From contig CANTUZ010000002.1 of the NCBI GenBank assembly GCA_947846985.1, positions 53,896,885-53,960,884 on the forward strand: a stretch of DNA of 64,000 nucleotides, read 5' to 3'. The stretch is from Fratercula arctica. Lineage: Eukaryota > Chordata > Aves > Charadriiformes > Alcidae. The position numbers and the translations under genes were made by a program. The number at the start of each line of letters is the position of its first letter. Within the stretch, counting starts at the first letter, position 1. Below, piece by piece: positions 1 to 12,450 of this stretch. A model generated the notes under the pieces. It was given only the letters and a program-made list of their open reading frames with translations. It did not search any database and was not told the DNA's origin.

Positions 1-2457
1 CCTGCAAGAGGGAACATGATATAGTATCAGCTGGGGTGGCAACAGGAAGCTATTTCAGCAATGTATCATTGCACAAGAAAGGATGACTTTCCCTGTTGGC
101 ATTGTGTCATTGTTTAGTCTAAATTATTTTGAGGTGTCTGTCCATGGCCAGTCGGATTAAAGACACAGATCAAATTCAGCAGAGTTTTCTTCCCTTTGGC
201 CCTCTAGCTCAGAAATCACATTTGCATTTTTCATCAGTGTCCTGATTATTTGCATTGTTTTCTCTCCAGTATGTGCCTGAGATGTGATCACACCTACCAC
301 AAATTTTCATTTAAGCTCACATAATTAGAAAAACCTGACTCATTGGGTTGAGTGACGTCTTTAAGTTGTTGCACGTGAAAGTATTTGATTAAGATGTCAG
401 CATATAGTGAATTTATTCCCAGATGCAGCATCATTTTGACTTAGGGCAGGAATGGTCGAATAATGAATTCTAATTTAGATTACTTACAGCACTTTCACAG
501 ATACTTGATCTGCTAAACATCTGAAAATGTTTAGAAGAGATACAGTGCTGAACTTCTCAAATGCAAAGCAGGTAAGACCATCTACATACGGCTCTTAAAG
601 TATTAGGTGCGGAGCAAAATATGCCTCATGGTCTTGTCCCCACTTAGCTGGGAAGGATTGCTTGTGGAACTGCCCTGTCTCCTTTTTATATGGTGTTGCA
701 TTTGCCAAGAGTGGTACTTAAAACATTCTGTCTCACCCACTTACAGTCTTGTGCTAGCCCGCTTAGAGATAAAATGTGCGTGTTTTCTGTTTACAGGGCT
801 GCTGTGAAGAAAGGGTGAGGATAGACCTGACAGGAAAAGGCAGTCCAACCAGACAGCTGTGAACAATTACGTGCCCACCTCAACATGATGTTCTGACCAG
901 AGAGAAAAACAGACTAAATCTGAAATGCTAAGGAGCCTAACTTATTCAGCACAGCATAGAATCATAGTATGGTTAGAGTTGGAAGGGACCTTAAAGATGC
1001 TCCAGTTCCAACCCTCCTGACATGGGCAGGGACACCTCCCACTAGACCAGGTTGCTCAAAGCCTCATCCAGCCTGGTCTTGAGCACTTCCAGGGAAGGGG
1101 CATCCACAACTTCTCTGGGCAGCCTGTTCCAGTGCCTCACCACTCTCACAGTGAAGAATTTGGTTAAAGGCTGTCTCTCACCTATCTTTTGTTTCCAAGC
1201 CATGTTACTATTGCCTCATGTTCCTGATGCAGCACATGTTCTTGTGGGCCTCTAATGATCACTCTCCAAGCATCTGCTAAGTTAACAGAATGTATCACAG
1301 CTGACTGCATGCAGCTACCCTGATGTCTTGTCCTACAGCTGGTTTTGCACAGGAGTGCAAAAACATTCACTGTGCCCATTCTACCTGTGTTAGACCATTA
1401 ACTTCAACTGAGCAACGCTGTATTTACCATTTTGCACATGAGGCCAGAAATGGGTGTACTGTCTCGTTATTTTTTCTTACTCCATATAATACTTAGTAAT
1501 ATAGTAAAATCTTCACAAGAAGCAGAATATTTTAGTTGGGTGCCTAAGAAGCAGGCATTTGTTCCTGAAGCACAATAGCACCAGTGTGAAAGTGCCAATC
1601 AGATGGAGTATAGTCTCAGTGTACAGTAGGTTCCCATGTAATTTCCAGAATAAACACTTCAGCTATGTACACAAAAGATGGAATAAATGGGAAGCGATTC
1701 TGGCTGAGCAAACCAAGTATTCACAAAGGATTTAACATTTTATCTGATTCAAGGGTCTCTCAATTCACAGATGGCCCATGAGGTGACAGAATCTTTTTTT
1801 GACACAGTGTGAAAAAAGCCCCACCACTTGGAAAAACAAACAGGTTGTCAGCAATAGCAGAAGTGTTCTGCAGGGAATCCCTTGTGATTTGAAAACATGG
1901 GGTGAGAGTGCAGTAGGTAACAGTTATTACATGGCTATCCCAATATAAGATGTCAGGGGTGCTGTCCTTAGGAGAGATTTGAAATGTAGTAAATCAAGAT
2001 GAGTAACTTTCAGCCAAGACGAACTTCGCACAGCTCCTGTTGGCTCAGCTATGGAAGAGACTTTTTGGCTCAGCAGACAAAGCCTACATACCACTCAGAA
2101 TATCTTCTCCATGAATATCAGTGTTTGTTTGGGAAAGCAGAGCATTACTATCTCTTACTAAAAATTCATTACTTGTCACGAAACAGCAGCTTGAATCTCT
2201 GCGTACGGAGAGGGAGGCAACATGTCATCAAGGAGGAACTAATCTTCAACTGCTGTGTATCAGCAGAATTTACACAAACTCAGAAAAAAAATAGCAGATG
2301 GCAAATTTTGCAAAGCTTTGCCTCTGAGTTTTTCCATCATCAACCGGGATGGTGAGGATTCTGCTAAAAAACAAGCCGCACTACTAATTTAAAGTAAACT
2401 CATGCTGTTTCAGCTGTTACAATGGCATCTATTCTTGAGCCACACCTGAAACTTTAC
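1..2457 (-). other. BMPER: BMPER intron, partial (3' part cut by the window edge)
   Basis: Begins with the GTAAAG donor of exon 2458-2598. It contains one CR1 fragment (955-1225) and otherwise unique AT-rich sequence. No exon continuing VWC5 was recognised. A 118-codon plus-strand open frame at 1999-2355 has no recognisable domain and looks fortuitous. Confidence 0.85.
955..1225 (-). mobile_element. CR1 LINE 3' fragment (avian type), antisense to the plus strand
   Basis: Read on the minus strand, the segment ends in the typical CR1 tail: a stretch about aggregated CCTTCCAACTCTAACC followed by ATACTATGATTCTATG. Before it come the familiar phrases for lone-gene-length tails such as GGTTTGAGCAACCTGG-like sequence and GTGCCCCTTCCC-like sequence. 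The 5' truncation is around 1225, where similarity fades. CR1 copies of this type are the dominant interspersed repeats of bird genomes, and this is the main evidence for an avian source. It inserted in the same orientation as BMPER. The copy is too short to encode protein. Confidence 0.9.
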
Positions 2458-2598
2458 CTGGAAGATCTTATTGCCAAACTTGCACACTTTCACTTCCTCA
2501 GGAGAGATATATGAGACACACTCCTTGCAGCAGTGGTCTTTGCTTTTGTTGCATTCACCGGGAAGTAAGCACCTCTTCTTACATATCACCGTTGAATC
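2458..2598 (-). CDS. BMPER: BMPER coding exon: second half of VWC domain 4 and start of VWC domain 5
   Basis: This 141-nt exon encodes 47 residues, starting DSTVICKKRC and ending VCKFGNKIFQ (about human residues 263-309, from memory). It has phase 0 at both ends, with acceptor ACCTAG|GAT and donor TTCCAG|GTAAAG, so skipping it would keep the frame. CCKEC closes VWC4, and VCKFGNKIFQ opens VWC5. Unlike the other domain boundaries in the window, there is no phase-1 intron between the two domains. The stretch between KKRC and the CCKEC motif, and the linker after it, differ clearly from the human residues I remember. The flanking motifs are conserved. The exon that continues VWC5 is not in the window. 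Confidence 0.95.
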
Positions 2599-3232
2599 CT
2601 AGGTAAAAGGACAAAAGGAAATCATGAAATCGTCATCAAGATGTTTGTGCTCCTGTGTGTCCTTACCATAACATTTCCGCTTGCTTAGCCATTGCATCCA
2701 CCCAAGCTACAGCCCAAGTACTTTGAATAGATCAACTCAGAGAAAATAAAAATTATTTACTGGATTAAGGGAATCTTTCAAGGTCTGTGAAGCTGAAGCC
2801 CAGCTTGTACTTCTCTTGCCCTGCATAATCTTACTGATTTGGTGACACTTCCATTTTTTTGCCTAGGTGCAAAAGTGTTAGTGGTCACAGTCCTGTTAGA
2901 GGAACTAAAAAAAAAAAATCACTGCCCTTAAGCATTGATGTAGTAATTCACCACTTAGAAACTGCTCTCCCACTGTAATGCAAACTTAAAAAGGATCACA
3001 TAATCTGAGTAACTTCATTTTGCATCACACAGAGTCAGGCATCATGTCTCAGCTGAGGCAGTCAGTAACTTTTTAAACTTTCCTAGCACAACTGCAAGTG
3101 CTCTTCAGATCAGATTCTCGGGGACCACACAAGATGCCAAAAAACAGCCAGGGCTTGCAGTTCCACAACCCTACAAGTAACTGCTAAGCCAGACAACCAA
3201 CAGCACACAATACCAAAGCACTGTGGACTTAC
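2599..3232 (-). other. BMPER: BMPER intron, 634 bp
   Basis: Short intron between the two VWC4 exons, phase 0, GTAAGT to CTAG. I see no repeats or other features apart from a short A tract near 2907-2918. Confidence 0.9.
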
Positions 3233-3342
3233 CTTGCATGTACATGTTGTGCAGTTGTCATAAATAAATGAGGACCCATTATCATACACATTGCTGTGAA
3301 AGAGGCAGCTTCCAAATGGGAGGTCAAACACTTTCCTCTGTC
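3233..3342 (-). CDS. BMPER: BMPER coding exon: first half of VWC domain 4
   Basis: This 110-nt exon supplies two bases of the split Gly codon and then 36 residues, starting [19 protein letters not shown] and ending NCTTCTCK (about human residues 227-262, from memory). The match to BMPER is strong. It contains the CxxCxC motif (CTTCTC) and two overlapping-region sequons, NGS and NCT, that could carry N-glycans. It starts in phase 1 after acceptor ATTCAG|GA and ends in phase 0 at TGCAAG|GTAAGT. The linker before the first Cys is longer than in the VWC2 and VWC3 first-half exons, which explains the extra length. Only 634 bp separate it from the next exon. Confidence 0.96.
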
Positions 3343-6300
3343 CTGAATATAAATAAACAGTAATAGAAACAGAATGTGGTTGAAAAGATGCCATATTGTC
3401 AACAAAAATAGTACAGCTTATTGTCAACAGACCAAATTCATGTGCAGTGTGTCATTTGCTATGTGTTTCCATTTTGGTGTGAAAAAAATACGTACTTTTA
3501 ACAGTTCACTGTTCTTCTAGCACACATTCATCTGTACAAATTCTACCGTGGGAGGGAATATAAATATGATTTATGGCATGTTTATATTGGAAAAATCTTT
3601 CTTCTCCTTCTCATCATAAAGTGCACAGTGCAGCTAAAGGAATAAAAAGTAAGCACTGCAAACTCTTAGGGTAGGTACACTTAAACTAGTTTAAACAGTC
3701 TTTGACTTATTGCAATAACTTATCAAATAAAGCAGCCTTAACTGGTTTTAGCATATCTACCTCAGGGGTTCACAGCAGCCAAACTAAATCAACTCAGTGA
3801 CACTGATGCAAAAAAGACATAGGTGTTGTCCAGTCTTATTAAGATAGCTTGGTGTATCATGTTCACACAAGGTTGCAAGAAATACAGGTACTTGCATCGT
3901 TATGAGCAGAATGAGGGCAACACAAGATATTTAGTTTCCATAGCCCATAAAATATTTGGGTTTCGTGAGAGCAAGGCAAGGCTTAGAGCACTATACAGGG
4001 AAGGCAGCATCAATATCAAATCCTTCCTGAAGTCCTGCAATCCTGCAAGGACTTTCAGATCCAAGTTGCAACACACTTTGTGGTTCTGCAAGCTTCTCTT
4101 ATTCCTCAGCTTCTTTCCCTGTAGGTTATGTTAAACAAGTGACCATTATGATACGTAACCATGAGGTCTTTACAAAAACTCACATGAAATCACTACGCTT
4201 GTCTTCCTGTTTTGAATACCTTACCCTGTTTACTTTTGGTGGCAGCCAACTAATAAGTTCTTATATGAGTGGCTGCCAGTCTCTCGGCATATCATTTCTG
4301 AGGTCTGATGTTAAATAGATATCAATTCCTATGTAGGGAATGGCGACGATAAGTACATATGAGAAGTCACTAAGTACTAGGCCAATACTTTAGCTCTCAA
4401 ACCACCAGGTCTTGGCATACTGTAATTCCTTCCCTTTTCAATAATTCTTGATAAATGTAGAATAGCTTAAAAGAAAAAGGTTCCATTTTCCTCTGAGATA
4501 TAAGCAAACAAAAGGATAAGCACACAGCAAAATCCATTGGATTAGCCCTGAGATTTTACAAATCTAATGTTAAAATAACTGTTACAGAAATAATTGCTGT
4601 TGTTCAGTTAAACACAATTTGAACATCTCTCTCTTGCAAATTAGCTACTGTGGACTAACCTGTGCTTGCAGAAACAGCCTGCCTTTTACTGAATGTGCAT
4701 CTTTCTGGAAAGGCTTAATTTCTCTTGCAGGACTGACATATGAAATCAGTTGAGGATGCTCAGTAGCCCTAAAAGGAACTGCTCTATATCCATGCACCAC
4801 TTATGGGCAAAGTCTAGCTATAGTCCTGCCTATAACAACACTTCTGCTGCTCTATGTGGGGCCAGGACTTCAATCACATAACTTATGTCAACAAGTGAAC
4901 AAAAGTCCAGTTCTCTCTCACACCCACTTGCCATCCCTTGCAAACCACCCAGTGCAATTCCGGGTGGCCAACCCAGTTTAAATAGTTGGTAAAAAACCAC
5001 TGACAAAGGAGCTACCACTTTAAAAGATGTGGTGGTGAAGATATTGGCTTAATGGTTGGCTTTTCTGGCTCATAACCACTAGTTAAACTAATAATTCAAG
5101 TCCCAGTAGAGTCCACTGCATTCTTCTAAGCTATATACACTGAGTATCAGGAATTCAATTGCAGGGAGGTCCTCCACATGATACTTTAAAAAACATGCCT
5201 CAGCATCCCTGAAAACATTTCTCTTTCCCAACTGCCATGCAGTGTATTACGCATCCTTTGGCTCTACTTCCGCTCCAAAAATTTCAACACTTCCCTGTGA
5301 ATAGACATTATCTATTCACAGGTATATGACATGCTTTAGAGCAAAGACCACATAAAATGAAAATCATTATTATTAGTGAACTCATTTACAGACATTTCTA
5401 ATAGGGAAAAAATAATCTGTAGAAAAATTTCCATGAAGCAGACAAAAATTAAAGCTATGTTTTGAATGCCTAGATCAAGGAGGGGAAGGATCAGTTGGGA
5501 AAAGCATGGGCTGGAGACGACAAGGGGATTTTACAGAAGGAAAGGAAAAATGTCATCAGCCAAAATAGAAGCTCGGTGTTTGGACTGCTTTCCTCTCCAT
5601 TTCATTCCTCTACTGTATTACTCTCTGGTGCTGCGGTTAAATGTTCAAGGCAGATAGTTATCTGCAACACTTCTCCATTAGCACATAAGTAAATAAATTC
5701 AGGTTTGTTTCAAGCAGTCAAAAATGTTAAGTATTATGAGAAGCTGGAAGTCTCTATGGCTTGCTGCCTCCAAGGCCAGACCTCTCTGTATCCCGAACCT
5801 AGCCCTGGAAACAGATTTTGGTTGGTAGTAAAGATACAGTCAAAATGACAAAAAGTTTCTGTTGAAGAGCTGGGAATTATCAGCTCTGAAACTCATAGAC
5901 CAAATAAAAGCTAATTTACTTGGTAGGATGTAAGCACTCCTTGTTTATGAACTAGAGGGATACATGCTGAGGAACGTTAACCTGTGGGATCTGTGGACAT
6001 GGTTAGAACAAAACAAGGACTCTCAAAAGTCACTGCCTTCCTTGGCTTGACTTGGAAGAACTAGCCCTTCTTAGAGGCCTCTGACTTACTCCTTTAAGAT
6101 TTGTTGGAAAGACGTAATTGAAAATATTCCTGGCTGAAACTATGATTCCACCTTAAGAAGGCAACCATGAGCCAGACTCCTGGGTCGCTGGCTTCTCTGA
6201 CAACAGCTTCTAAGAATGCAATTCCAGTCCCGAAGTTTCCTCTGACCTGCATTTCCTCAAAACCAAGAACGCAAATGTACACTTGAATAAAAATATGAGA

Positions 6301-6659
6301 GGGTGAGGCCTTTTTCTTGTGGCAAATTCCAAGGAAACATTTCCTTCCCCCTCAACCTCTTTTGTAAAACGTGTAACGAAGGTGGGAAACATCTCTGTAT
6401 TTGTCTCTCTAAGCAAGTGAACTAGTCTATGCTCAAATGCTCCTCTGTGGCTACTTGCTTAGTACCACCCATCACAACCATACACACTGACCCCGAGTAC
6501 CTGTTTAAAACCGTAGATTATTAACTCCACTGAGCAATACTGTCTCTTCCACCTCCCAGAATTTACGAGCATTGTGAAATACTGGTACAAAAGAATCTAT
6601 GCAGAAACATATCCTACTAAGTAGAAAATTCTGAGGAAAAAAAGAAAAAACACACTCAC
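3343..6659 (-). other. BMPER: BMPER intron, 3.3 kb
   Basis: Phase-1 intron between VWC3 and VWC4, from GTGAGT to TTCAG. It contains a perfect 12-bp inverted repeat with a 5-nt loop at 5294-5322. The rest is unique sequence with no recognised repeat, RNA gene or coding potential. Confidence 0.9.
5294..5322. repeat. Perfect inverted repeat (12-bp stem, 5-nt loop)
   Basis: The arms are CCTGTGAATAGA (5294-5305) and TCTATTCACAGG (5311-5322), with loop CATTA. The stem is too short for a microRNA precursor, and no function is known. Confidence 0.95.
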
Positions 6660-6759
6660 CCAAGCATTTGGGGCAACACTGTCCAGCAGGAATGTGACTG
6701 AGGTGCTGGGGACATGAGAGAATGGGGCAGACTTCTTGGATGCACTGTGTCCTGCCACC
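6660..6759 (-). CDS. BMPER: BMPER coding exon: second half of VWC domain 3
   Basis: This 100-nt exon encodes 33 residues, starting [18 protein letters not shown] and ending GQCCPKCL, plus one base of a split Gly codon. It corresponds to about human residues 193-225, from memory, and is nearly identical to the human segment. The CCxxC motif (CCPKC) closes the domain. The acceptor is CCTTCAG|GGT in phase 0 and the donor TTGG|GTGAGT in phase 1. The 37.3 kb intron lies upstream and a 3.3 kb intron leads to 3233-3342. It is the first exon downstream of the intronic CpG island, so a transcript started at that island on the minus strand would probably splice into it (inference). Confidence 0.95.
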
Positions 6760-9700
6760 CTGAAGGAAAATAGGCTCAGTTAGAAAAAAAAATACAGCAA
6801 AATGTCAAGTAGACATGCACACACCCACACAGACTGGTAACAAGTCTTGAAAAGCCTTAGCCAAAGCAGTATTTGCCAACAGAAATTTCTGCTTGAATCA
6901 GGCATACAAGGAACGTGTGCAACTGTCCTTCAACACTTTCTATATTGCTTGCAGAGGCCTTGGATTATTCATGTTTTTTCATTCAAGCAATGAACGTAAT
7001 AGTTGAAGAAACAGTGTCTTTCTATCTTATTTCTTGCTGTGGATATGAGAAAACCAGGGAGAATAAAATCATTATCTATGAACCTTTCTAGATGTTCAAA
7101 AAAAGTTATTGAGCAATTTTTTATATTATTTCTTCACCTCCTGTGCCGTGCCCTTCTAGGCTTGTCTGGGACAGGGATTAAGTGCTGAAGCAAGATGACA
7201 GCAGGTGTTCTTCCACTATGTCCATGACCTCAGAAACCAAATAAACCAAAATCACTTAAGAAACCACATTCTTGTTAGCCTCCAAGTCCAACTATGGAAA
7301 CCCAGAAGGCCTGCTTTCTTCAGAGGACTGAAAACCAAGAGGGTATATGAAATCTTTAGAATGAATGTGGAAAAGAAAAAAAGAAAAATAAGGAACCTGG
7401 ACTGGATATATCCTGATGTATCAACGAATATCAGAAACAGAGAGAAGCAAAAAGCACAGAAAAGACAAAAGCACAGAATATATGTCTAAGATTAAGTCAG
7501 TCAAAAGAGATCTTTGTTCTCTTTCTGCTCTGTTGCCTGGTTACTTCACTGGGCTTATAGAATACTGTTTTTGGCTCTGCACCCTCTACCAACATGTGCT
7601 CTATATGCTCGTGAGAGGTCAGGGTTGTTAAACTTTAAAAATCGGTCCACCTTTGCCTTAGCAAGAAAAGTCAGACCTTTTCATCTAACTGCCCTGCCTT
7701 ATTTATCACTCAGAGCTGCAGGCTCATCCCAACAATAAACTTTGTGTTCCTGGATGCTGTGATGGAAGACTTATGAACAGTCTCCTCCCACCTACATGCT
7801 GTATGCCTCCTGGGGCTTGCTGGGGAAAGATGGAAAAAGCTGCTCATTCTGAAGAGCTCTGTGCCTGAAATGATGGTATGCCATTCCACTCCTAATGGCC
7901 TCAGTGAATCATGTAAAAAGCTTTTACATACAGGCAGACGCACATATACACTATTATGCAGAAAATAATGTACTGACTGTACCCCCTTTCTATAATAAGT
8001 TTTCAGGCACTGAAGTCTACCTGTCCCATGGGGCCACCAAAGCATCCTGAATGCACATGGCTAAGGACTGCTCGTAATTCTTTCACTGCAGCATGCAGGA
8101 ACACAGAGTTTATTGTAGACTGAAATGACTGCTCTAAATTAAGGGTCAGACCAGAAACTTGACAAAACTAAATGAATTCTTCACTGATGTTCCTTATGAT
8201 GCTCAGGGAATAGCTCTGAGAAGAGACACAGGTGCAGAATGAAGGAGAAAATACCAAAGAAGGGCTCTCTGAAGCAGTGGTGTCATTCAGTCCAGGAAAA
8301 AAGGCTAAGAGAAGACGAAGTTCAAACTTTGGTGACTATCCAGCAAATGGGAAAGTAGGGCATGGACACCTCAGCCAGTCTGCTGACAGGATCAGGGATA
8401 CATCCATGGAAGATAAAGCAATGCCCCAACACATGATGAGCAAAGGTCTTTTCTTGCAACCTTCCTTCTGTATTTAATACTCACATATCCTATGCCTCTC
8501 TGAACTGCTCTGGAGTCTTGCTTCTCTCACAGATCGTATCAAAGCTCAGCCTTAGCACATTACTGAGACATTGCCTTCACAGCCTGTTGTATAGATATTT
8601 TTTTATATACAAAATGCCATGTATAATATGAAATATTTCTTCATTTCAGCCTTTTGTTTATAGTTCCTTTTTAACCTGTTGTACTGGCCTCTCCTCTGCA
8701 CAAAATTAAGTCCAGTCGCATCTCTCTCTTTACCCCACTGCTACTCCTCCTTCCAACTGTAACGTTGCTTTTTAACACCAAACTATTTTCTAACTTGCTG
8801 CTGTCCCATAGAGGCTCTTCCAGGCTTGAATATCATGCTAGGGTGCAAGTTCAAAAACAGTCTGAAACAAATTAACCTATACCATTTAAAGTAAGAATAA
8901 TTCTACTTGCCCTACAGAGCTTAGAGAAAGCTCATTGGGCACTATAAAGATATGTCAAAACCTACACAATATTTCTATTTTCTTAAAAGTCTCAGTCATC
9001 ACAATTCAAAACACAAAGCATTCAGAAGAACAGCTTTCAAAGCAGGATTAGCTAGTGCTGCCAGTGCTTTAAATTGCATGGAATAGAGCCGTGTAGAAAA
9101 AACAGTGCAACAAAAGTTCAACAAAAAAAAATCAAGGGAAAAAATAACTCAGGAGAGCAAAAAGATTGGCTCTGGATGGCCTAAGCCAGGGTGGGAACTG
9201 CACAGTAAACACCTTGCCTCCTCCACCTCCAAATTACATCTACAGCTTTTAGCTCACATTTCTTAGTTAAGCGTAACATCTCCCAGGCAGCCAGAATATT
9301 CCAGGTCTGAAGCAACACCTTCCAGTAAAACCAAAGCTGACCTGGAAGCCAGCACAGACCAATAAAGTACAAGTGACATCTGCTTCCTGTGAGAAATGTT
9401 ATTCAAGAGGTAGGCAAATAAATCCTTGAGCGATGGTTACATGAAGTCTTAATCAGGGGATGCTGCTGCAGTACACAGTCCTCTGGAGGTAACGGATTTC
9501 ATAAGAAACCTGCAGTCTACAATGAGAAGACTCACTTTCCACCTCGGAGACAAAAACACCGTAACTCCTGCTGCCACCTCTTATCTGCAAAACAAAGGAA
9601 GAGGCTCCCTGGCATCGGCTCGAAGGGCGGTATGGACTGAGGTATCATCTCATCTCAGCAGCTTTCTCAAGAGACAGAAGACGGGAAGATGAAATAGCAC

Positions 9701-11554
9701 TTTCTAACTCTCCCATGAGAGGTTCCATCTATGAGAAAGACAGATGAGTCTTTCCTAAAATGAAAGCATGAAGCTAGTCTATCAACCCATCCATCCACTT
9801 CTGCTAAGCTCCTACCTCCACTATGATACTTCACTGTTCAATAAGGACACAAGAAACTTGGCAGAGTTGAGAGAGACACCCATCCAGCTTGCGGCTGACT
9901 TTCCTGGAGACACTGGATGAGACACAGAGTGCTGTTTCTACGCAGGCTACCCACATGCCTGGTACGTGGCATGTAGGCAGCCTGTGTGCTAGGACAGATG
10001 GAGAGACAAATGTCTGCTGAAAAAGCTGTCTGTCCAAAAATTCCTCAAAGGTTGGGAGCCTGCTGCAATTAACCTCCCAGAGCCTTGGGCTTCATCTACC
10101 ATGAGGGTAAGAACAGTGACCACCAACAGCAGCGCTGCCCTTCTCATAAGCAGATTTTGAAAGCACTCGTGAAACCTCAGGAGGACAGAGGTTTCCATAC
10201 TCCCAATTTGTTTGCTACTGATAACGAGCACGTCTAAACTTAATAATATTTTATATAGATGTTCTTTAATGTTAAAGGTTAACTTCAGTATTATCAAGAA
10301 CCATGTTTCTTGTGGACATCTCATTTTCCATTTCACTTTCAGGCTTTATCTCTGTGCTTTAGTGAAGCTATAAATCATCTCAAAAAGATTCCTCCCTAGT
10401 TTTGCCCTGTGTTCACCTTGTGCTTGAAAGACTATGCTAATCCTCCAACAGAAGTAAACTTTCCACTGATTTTTCAGAATATTTTGTCTAAGTGCTGGCA
10501 TTAGGATTCAGCCCACAGTGGATTGTAGGCATTTTTTACTTTCAGTCTAGAAGAAGTGTGAAAGGTTTCATTTGCTAACAGTGAGGTTATCCTTACAGGG
10601 AAAAAAATTTGTAAAGAAATATCAAAATTACATTTCTCTCGACTCCAGGATACGTATTCCAGGCATTTAAAGCAAGGTCAGACGCATACTGTACCTCAGC
10701 AGGGGTTGCTCTAAGAACTAAGACAGATGTTCAAGGTTGTCTCCAGCTATGAATAAAGATTTTACGCCACCAGCACGAAAAATACCTTTGAAAGTTCAAC
10801 AGGGTCACTACTGATCAAGTTTGCCCCCATGACAGTGGCAACAGAAGCCAAATAAACACACACGTGTATTACTGTGTGTTTTCAACCTCTTTAGCACAGT
10901 GCAGGTGACTACAGCCACCATGAACATATTAAGAAACATTACCATTTTTGCGACAGCAATGGCATAAAGACAATGAATAGAAATCTGCTGATAGAAAGAC
11001 AGACATATCATTTGAGATTCAGATAATGATGAGTATTACCATTCTTGAAGAAAAAAAAAAAAAAAAGACTATGGCATACCAGGACTCCTATTTCACTACA
11101 CCACATTCGCTGATGTGTATAAGGCTTCCTACATGAATTGGATAGTGTATTGGCTTGCTTACACTTGTCGGTCACCAGGAGCTCTGTCTGACATATTAAG
11201 TACTGTGTGATGGTAAAGACTTCCACTACCTCCCAAATGTGTACTAAATACATAAAACAAGTCAGCAACATGTACTCTGCAAACATCTTCAAGGTGCCTC
11301 CAGAGCAACATGCTTATAAACCCGTACCTTGGGTTTACAATCAGATATACAGCCCCTGATGTGTCATGTTGTGGAATAATTACTACTGAATTGGCTAAAA
11401 TACAAAGGTACAGCATTGTTCACACATTAAGGAAAGTCATAAAATCAAGAGGCTTCTGAGGTAGAATACAGCCGCAGCTGGCACACGAAGAATGCAACAT
11501 CTGCGGTTCCCTGTACAAGGTTGCTTGCGACACTACACAAGGGATGGAATGAAA

Positions 11555-12450
11555 TGTTATCATTCCGTGGCCTTCCCTTGAGACGAATAGCAGATATGGG
11601 AATAAGATGGTACTACGGAACAGATAAGCTGCCTACTCGCTACCCGAGCCAACGTTTCATCAAATTTTGATGAAATGCTGTCCTTTGTACGAACTTTGCT
11701 TATTACAATGTACCAAAACACACCTCCATCCCGGAGGCTACCCGCCCCCAAGGTGTGACCACTCCTCCTTGAGTACACCAATCATAACAAAAGTATTTAT
11801 GACTAAAGTCATTCAAACTCCACTTTGAAGATAAAAAAATAGTATAAAAATAGCCCGAGAGAGGGGGGATATCAGGGAAGACACCATTGTGAACAAGTCG
11901 AGGAGAACTCCATCACTGACTCCCGGGATCAGTCGACGGGCTGAGTCTTGCTTCCCCCCCATAGGGACGCCTTTGGGTGAGACTTAGATTATACCGAGTG
12001 CTTTCTCGGGAAACTTAGAATTCTCAGGAAACTAGGAATTTCTCTAGAGAATCTCTATCCTACATTTATAGCCAGGCTGTATCGTTTATAACTTTGTCAC
12101 GCGTTTGATATATGTAATAATACTTTCATTTGCACGTGCTTTGCAGACAGTGTATTTATCACCAGCAATCCTAAGAACCTATATATCTGTTGTTTAAATA
12201 AACTGCACTGTTTAAGTAGCTAGTCGCGGTAGTTCCTCATTGAACGTGACCAAAGATTCGAGAGTGGCCATGCTAGTTCATGAGCACGACTAGACTGAAG
12301 GTGCAGTCCACTATTAGTGTATCCAAATCATAATAGTTTAATACATATTAAACACAATTGGACTGACAGTGCTGAATTGGGCATCACTCAGAATTTAAAC
12401 CCAGCCGCACCTAGCCTCCCACCTCGGTGAGGAGCGTTAGAACGCAAGGG
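11555..12450 (+). mobile_element. Probable solo LTR of an endogenous retrovirus
   Basis: The block differs in texture from the surrounding intron and has the order of signals expected of an LTR on the plus strand. It begins near TGTTATCATTCCGTGG, has a TATA-like box at 11843-11849, then a GC-richer R-like leader, and an AATAAA polyadenylation signal at 12197-12202 followed by GT-rich sequence. No gag, pol or env coding remains lie next to it, so a solo LTR left by recombination is the likeliest reading. I could not find a convincing target-site duplication, so both borders, especially the 3' one (12380-12500), are uncertain. It is antisense to BMPER. Family is not assigned; ERVL- or ERVK-type are both possible. 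Confidence 0.55.

Noticed and set aside
1999..2355. 118-codon plus-strand open frame just beyond a BMPER exon
   Set aside because: No recognisable domain, antisense within an intron, and no splice or promoter context; open frames of this size occur by chance in 64 kb.
1..2457. Downstream BMPER exon completing VWC5
   Set aside because: No minus-strand segment with the expected CxxCxC and CCxxC motifs and splice sites was seen, so it lies outside the window.
3110..3427. 105-codon minus-strand open frame
   Set aside because: Only 3233-3342 is coding. The remainder is intron read through both splice sites, so the open frame is not a separate gene.
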